Origin: an uncultured Pseudomonadota bacterium
Lineage (GTDB): Bacteria; Myxococcota_A; Polyangia; HGW-17
Assembly (NCBI GenBank): GCA_938004375.1
Contig: CALKWH010000197.1
Span: 1 to 7,561 of the forward strand
DNA: 7,561 bases
Direction of reading: 5' to 3'
Shown here: in pieces, positions 5,708 through 7,561 of the stretch
Numbering within the stretch: the stretch's first letter is position 1
Layout: each line of letters starts with the position of its first letter
Notes under the pieces: model-generated
What the model was told of the DNA's origin: nothing
Database searches by the model: none
The model's input: only the letters and a program-made list of their open reading frames with translations
Program-made: the position numbers and the translations under genes

Positions 5708-6418
5708 TCAAGGAGAGCGGTACTCTCCGTCCACCCGGTGGTCGCGGATGTTCAGATGCCGTTCCAGTTTCCGTTCGAGTGCGTTGGCGTGAGCATAGTC
5801 GTCGAAAGTCATCAGTTTGACGTGCCGGCCGCTCACCAAAGCGACCTGCAAGGAATAACTATAACTAGTCCCGTTCTTGCCGTGGATGACTTTTTCCTTG
5901 CAATAGAATTGTTTAATATTTGCCGGGTCAATGGGAGACGGCATCGGCCACGGCAGCGGTCCGTGGGTGACCCGCAGTCGCTCGCCCGTGACCGAGAGGG
6001 TGGTCGTGTTCAGAAACCCGCAGAGCGCGGAATAGAACATGCCGACGCCGACCGCGACGAAGGGCAGTCCGAAGAGCGCGAACAAGCCGGACGCCTGGCT
6101 GGCCATACTCATCCAGAACAGGGAGAACGCGGTCCACCCGATACTGAAAAAGAACAGGAAAATATAATGGAAACGGAACCATTTCCATGAGATTTCCAGC
6201 AGATCCTCCGTTTCGCGGACCTTGAATTCCTCGGGGATGGCGACCAGGGCCTCGTCCGCCTGGTCGCGGTCTTCCTCACCGGATTCGGGCTTCTTTTCGG
6301 GTTGGAGGCTGAAGATCGACTGGCAATGAGAACACCGGGCTACCCTCAGTTCGGGGGAGATGTCCGTCTCTTTCAGGGGCGCGCCACAGTTGGTGCAACT
6401 GATTTCTTCCATTTTCAT
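5708..6418 (-). CDS. Zinc-ribbon membrane protein of unknown function
   Basis: This is a 236-residue integral membrane protein. An N-terminal zinc ribbon has two CXXC pairs, Cys8/Cys11 (CTNCG) and Cys29/Cys32 (CSHC), 17 residues apart. An acidic linker (about 41-72) follows, then two hydrophobic helices at about 84-106 and 111-136. The C-terminal cytoplasmic domain contains NTTTLSVTGERLRVTHGPLPW and KLMTFDDYAHANALERKLERHLNIRDH. I recall the GPLPW element and the final helix plus LNI.D..V.GE ending as recurring in uncharacterised bacterial proteins, with a PH-like feel; no search was possible. ATG 6418 was chosen because GGGAG lies seven bases upstream; the frame is open to 6481 without a comparable site. 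Some stretches are noticeably AT-richer than the neighbours. It is the first gene of the minus-strand block, and the tiny lipoprotein ORF starts 10 bases after its stop. Confidence 0.85.
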   Translation of the reverse strand: MKMEEISCTNCGAPLKETDISPELRVARCSHCQSIFSLQPEKKPESGEEDRDQADEALVAIPEEFKVRETEDLLEISWKWFRFHYIFLFFFSIGWTAFSLFWMSMASQASGLFALFGLPFVAVGVGMFYSALCGFLNTTTLSVTGERLRVTHGPLPWPMPSPIDPANIKQFYCKEKVIHGKNGTSYSYSLQVALVSGRHVKLMTFDDYAHANALERKLERHLNIRDHRVDGEYRSP

Positions 6419-6494
6419 GCGTCGGCTCCCGGTTTCAATGGCGGGAAAAGGCGACCCGCCGTCGTGCTCCGCTTCGACCACGATTGTCCGCCGG

Positions 6495-6524
6495 AATATC
6501 GCCCCGGGACAGGGCCCCTGTCAA
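6495..6524 (-). promoter_or_regulatory. Putative promoter of the minus-strand block
   Basis: Read on the minus strand, TTGACA (6519-6524) is a perfect -35 hexamer. GATATT (6495-6500), 18 bases further on, matches four of six -10 bases. Transcription would begin near 6487, about 70 bases before the zinc-ribbon gene's ATG at 6418. No other promoter is obvious further into the block, so this one may serve the zinc-ribbon gene, the small lipoprotein and the large lipoprotein together. Confidence 0.35.
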
Positions 6525-6549
6525 GGCCGCGTCGAAGGGTTGTCAAGGC
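6519..6549. repeat. Two direct copies of TGTCAAGGC, 22 bp apart
   Basis: TGTCAAGGC occurs at 6519-6527 and again at 6541-6549 in the divergent intergenic region. The 22-bp offset is about two helical turns, which would place both copies on the same DNA face. The left copy contains the -35 hexamer proposed for the minus-strand block. The pair may be a regulator site, two alternative -35 boxes, or chance. Confidence 0.45.
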
Positions 6550-6610
6550 ACAATAGAAATGTCCGGTCCGCCGCCCCAGTAGAATTTTTGGGAGATTGCT
6601 TTCTGGGGAC

Positions 6611-6640
6611 TTGAAAATCTGCAAGATATTCGCTTATATA
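6611..6640 (+). promoter_or_regulatory. Putative promoter of the TPR protein gene
   Basis: TTGAAA at 6611-6616 (five of six -35 bases) is followed after 18 bp by TATATA at 6635-6640 (five of six -10 bases). The local sequence is clearly AT-rich against a GC-rich background. Transcription would start near 6647, leaving a leader of about 19 bases that carries the ribosome site GGGGA at 6654-6658. The remaining intergenic stretch back to 6419 holds the divergent elements listed separately and no visible gene. Confidence 0.5.
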
Positions 6641-6665
6641 TGAGAATCAAACTGGGGATGACCTC

Positions 6666-7541
6666 ATGAAACACATCGGACGATTCGTCTTTTTGCTGTT
6701 GCTCCTCGCGTGGCCGGCCCGTGCCTCTTCCCAGTCCCTCGTGTGCCCCGACCCGGGCAAGGACGTCGAACAGAACAAGGCCGAGGCCCGGCGATATTTC
6801 GAGTTGGGCACGACGTATTTCAACATGGACCAGTTCGGCAAGAGCGCGGAGGCCTTCGCGTGCGTCATCAAGCTGGTGCCCTATACCGTGATGGCCCGCT
6901 ACCGCCTGGCGGTGAGCTACGACCGGCTGGGCAAGCTCGAGCCGGCCAAGGAACAGTATCGATGGGTGTTGGCGTCGACGTCCAAGGAGGCCCAGTCGCT
7001 CAAGGCCGAGGTGAAGAAGCGCCTGGACGAGATACTCAAGCAGGAGGCGGACAAGGCGGCCGCGATCAAGGCCGAGGCGGACCGCAAGGCCAAAGCCGAG
7101 GCTGAGGCGAAGGCGAAGGCCGAGGCGGAGGCCAGGGCACGGCAGGAGGCGCTGGCGAAGGCCGAGGCCGAGAGAATCGAAAGGATCGAGGCGGAACGCA
7201 AGGCCAAGGAGGACGCGTGGGCGAAGGCCGAGGCGGATAAAAAGGCCAAGGCCGAGGCCAATCGCAAGGCCCTGGAGGCCGCCCGGAAGATGGCGGAGTC
7301 GAACCGCAAGGCGAAGGCCGAGGCGGACAGAAAGGCCAAGGAGGACGCGCGGTTGAAGGCCGAGGCGAACCGCACGGGCAAGGCCGCGGCCGGGACATCG
7401 AAGGACCCGCCCGGGTCCGCTTCGCCGCCGGGGCTCACCTCGCGGTGGTGGTTCTGGACCGGGCTCGGCGCCACTTTGGTCTGCGCGGGCACGGCCGCGG
7501 CGATGGGCGGTGTTGAAACTCGGAGTGGGTTGACCGTTTGA
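6666..7541 (+). CDS. Exported TPR protein with TolA-like helix and C-terminal membrane anchor
   Basis: This is a 291-residue envelope protein of unknown specific function. A signal peptide (MKHIGRF, five leucines, then AWPARAS) probably ends near residue 20-22. Two tetratricopeptide-type repeats follow: about 40-73 (ARRYFELGTTYFNMDQFGKS onward) and about 75-107 (MARYRLAVSYDRLGKLEPAK onward), a fold for protein contacts. A long Lys/Glu/Ala-rich helix, about 112-240, resembles TolA domain II and ends in three degenerate 22-residue repeats. After a Gly/Ser/Pro linker, SRWWFWTGLGATLVCAG and the following Ala-rich stretch (about 260-282) form a hydrophobic membrane segment. This layout with WWFW is familiar from myxobacterial TPR proteins. 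Only about ten residues follow the segment, which seems short and could reflect a frameshift close to the contig end. GGGGA at 6654-6658, seven bases upstream, supports the ATG. It is divergent from the zinc-ribbon gene. Confidence 0.87.
   Translation: MKHIGRFVFLLLLLAWPARASSQSLVCPDPGKDVEQNKAEARRYFELGTTYFNMDQFGKSAEAFACVIKLVPYTVMARYRLAVSYDRLGKLEPAKEQYRWVLASTSKEAQSLKAEVKKRLDEILKQEADKAAAIKAEADRKAKAEAEAKAKAEAEARARQEALAKAEAERIERIEAERKAKEDAWAKAEADKKAKAEANRKALEAARKMAESNRKAKAEADRKAKEDARLKAEANRTGKAAAGTSKDPPGSASPPGLTSRWWFWTGLGATLVCAGTAAAMGGVETRSGLTV
7188..7385 (+). repeat. Three degenerate 66-bp (22-residue) coding repeats
   Basis: Residues 175-196, 197-218 and 219-240 of the TPR protein align as EAERKAKEDAW, EANRKALEAAR and EADRKAKEDAR, each followed by a related half ending KAKA or GKA. 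A period of 22, equal to two 11-residue units, is the hendecad spacing of long straight or slightly right-handed helices. The copies differ at many bases, so they are old duplications or constrained composition, not recent expansion. Confidence 0.7.
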
Positions 7542-7561
7542 GGGGCGTTTTGGTCAGGCTG

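Noticed and set aside
5501..6190. 229-codon plus-strand open frame across the lipoprotein and zinc-ribbon genes
   Set aside because: The minus strand has a zinc ribbon, membrane helices and a lipobox in coherent frames; the plus frame spans several of these genes and shows no recognisable feature.
6917..7492. 191-codon minus-strand open frame rich in Ser/Ala/Phe opposite the TPR gene
   Set aside because: It is the antisense image of the repetitive Lys/Glu/Ala codons; repetitive composition explains the absence of stops.

Overview
The window is a high-GC bacterial contig. Families with a deltaproteobacterial or myxobacterial flavour point to Myxococcota or a related lineage: a TPR protein with a TolA-like helix and a C-terminal WWFW membrane anchor, a long propeller-like lipoprotein, a zinc-ribbon membrane protein and a GTITVTG-type extracellular domain. 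That assignment is inference. The first 45 bases are not genomic. They match the Illumina TruSeq P5/read-1 adapter, so the contig begins with untrimmed library sequence fused to the middle of a gene.

Left part, plus strand (48-3235). It holds the C-terminal ACT-domain portion of an aspartate kinase, a translationally coupled small two-helix membrane protein, a radical SAM enzyme with extra cysteines before its cluster motif, and a Blc-type lipocalin lipoprotein. The radical SAM and lipocalin genes each have a plausible promoter of their own, so only the first two genes look like one operon.

Middle part, minus strand (6418 down to 3249). In order of transcription: a zinc-ribbon membrane protein of unknown function, a 47-residue lipoprotein-like ORF at 5554-5697, a 558-residue predicted lipoprotein that is probably beta-propeller-like, and a fragment resembling the C-terminal half of an extracellular lipoprotein. 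The fragment's frame runs unbroken back to the stop codon of the preceding gene and offers only a poor GTG start, so it is probably 5'-truncated. This block meets the lipocalin gene tail to tail, with 13 bases between the stop codons.

Right part (6419-7561). A 247-bp AT-richer divergent intergenic region carries promoter-like elements in both directions and a 9-bp direct repeat. It is followed by a plus-strand gene for an exported TPR protein with a degenerate 22-residue repeat and a C-terminal membrane segment. The contig ends 20 bases after that gene.

Most of the products are envelope proteins: lipoproteins, membrane proteins and an exported TPR protein. I see no RNA gene, CRISPR array, insertion sequence or complete known multi-gene system. 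The least conventional items are the Cys-rich radical SAM enzyme with its in-frame 15-bp repeat, the tiny lipoprotein, and the possible assembly artefacts.
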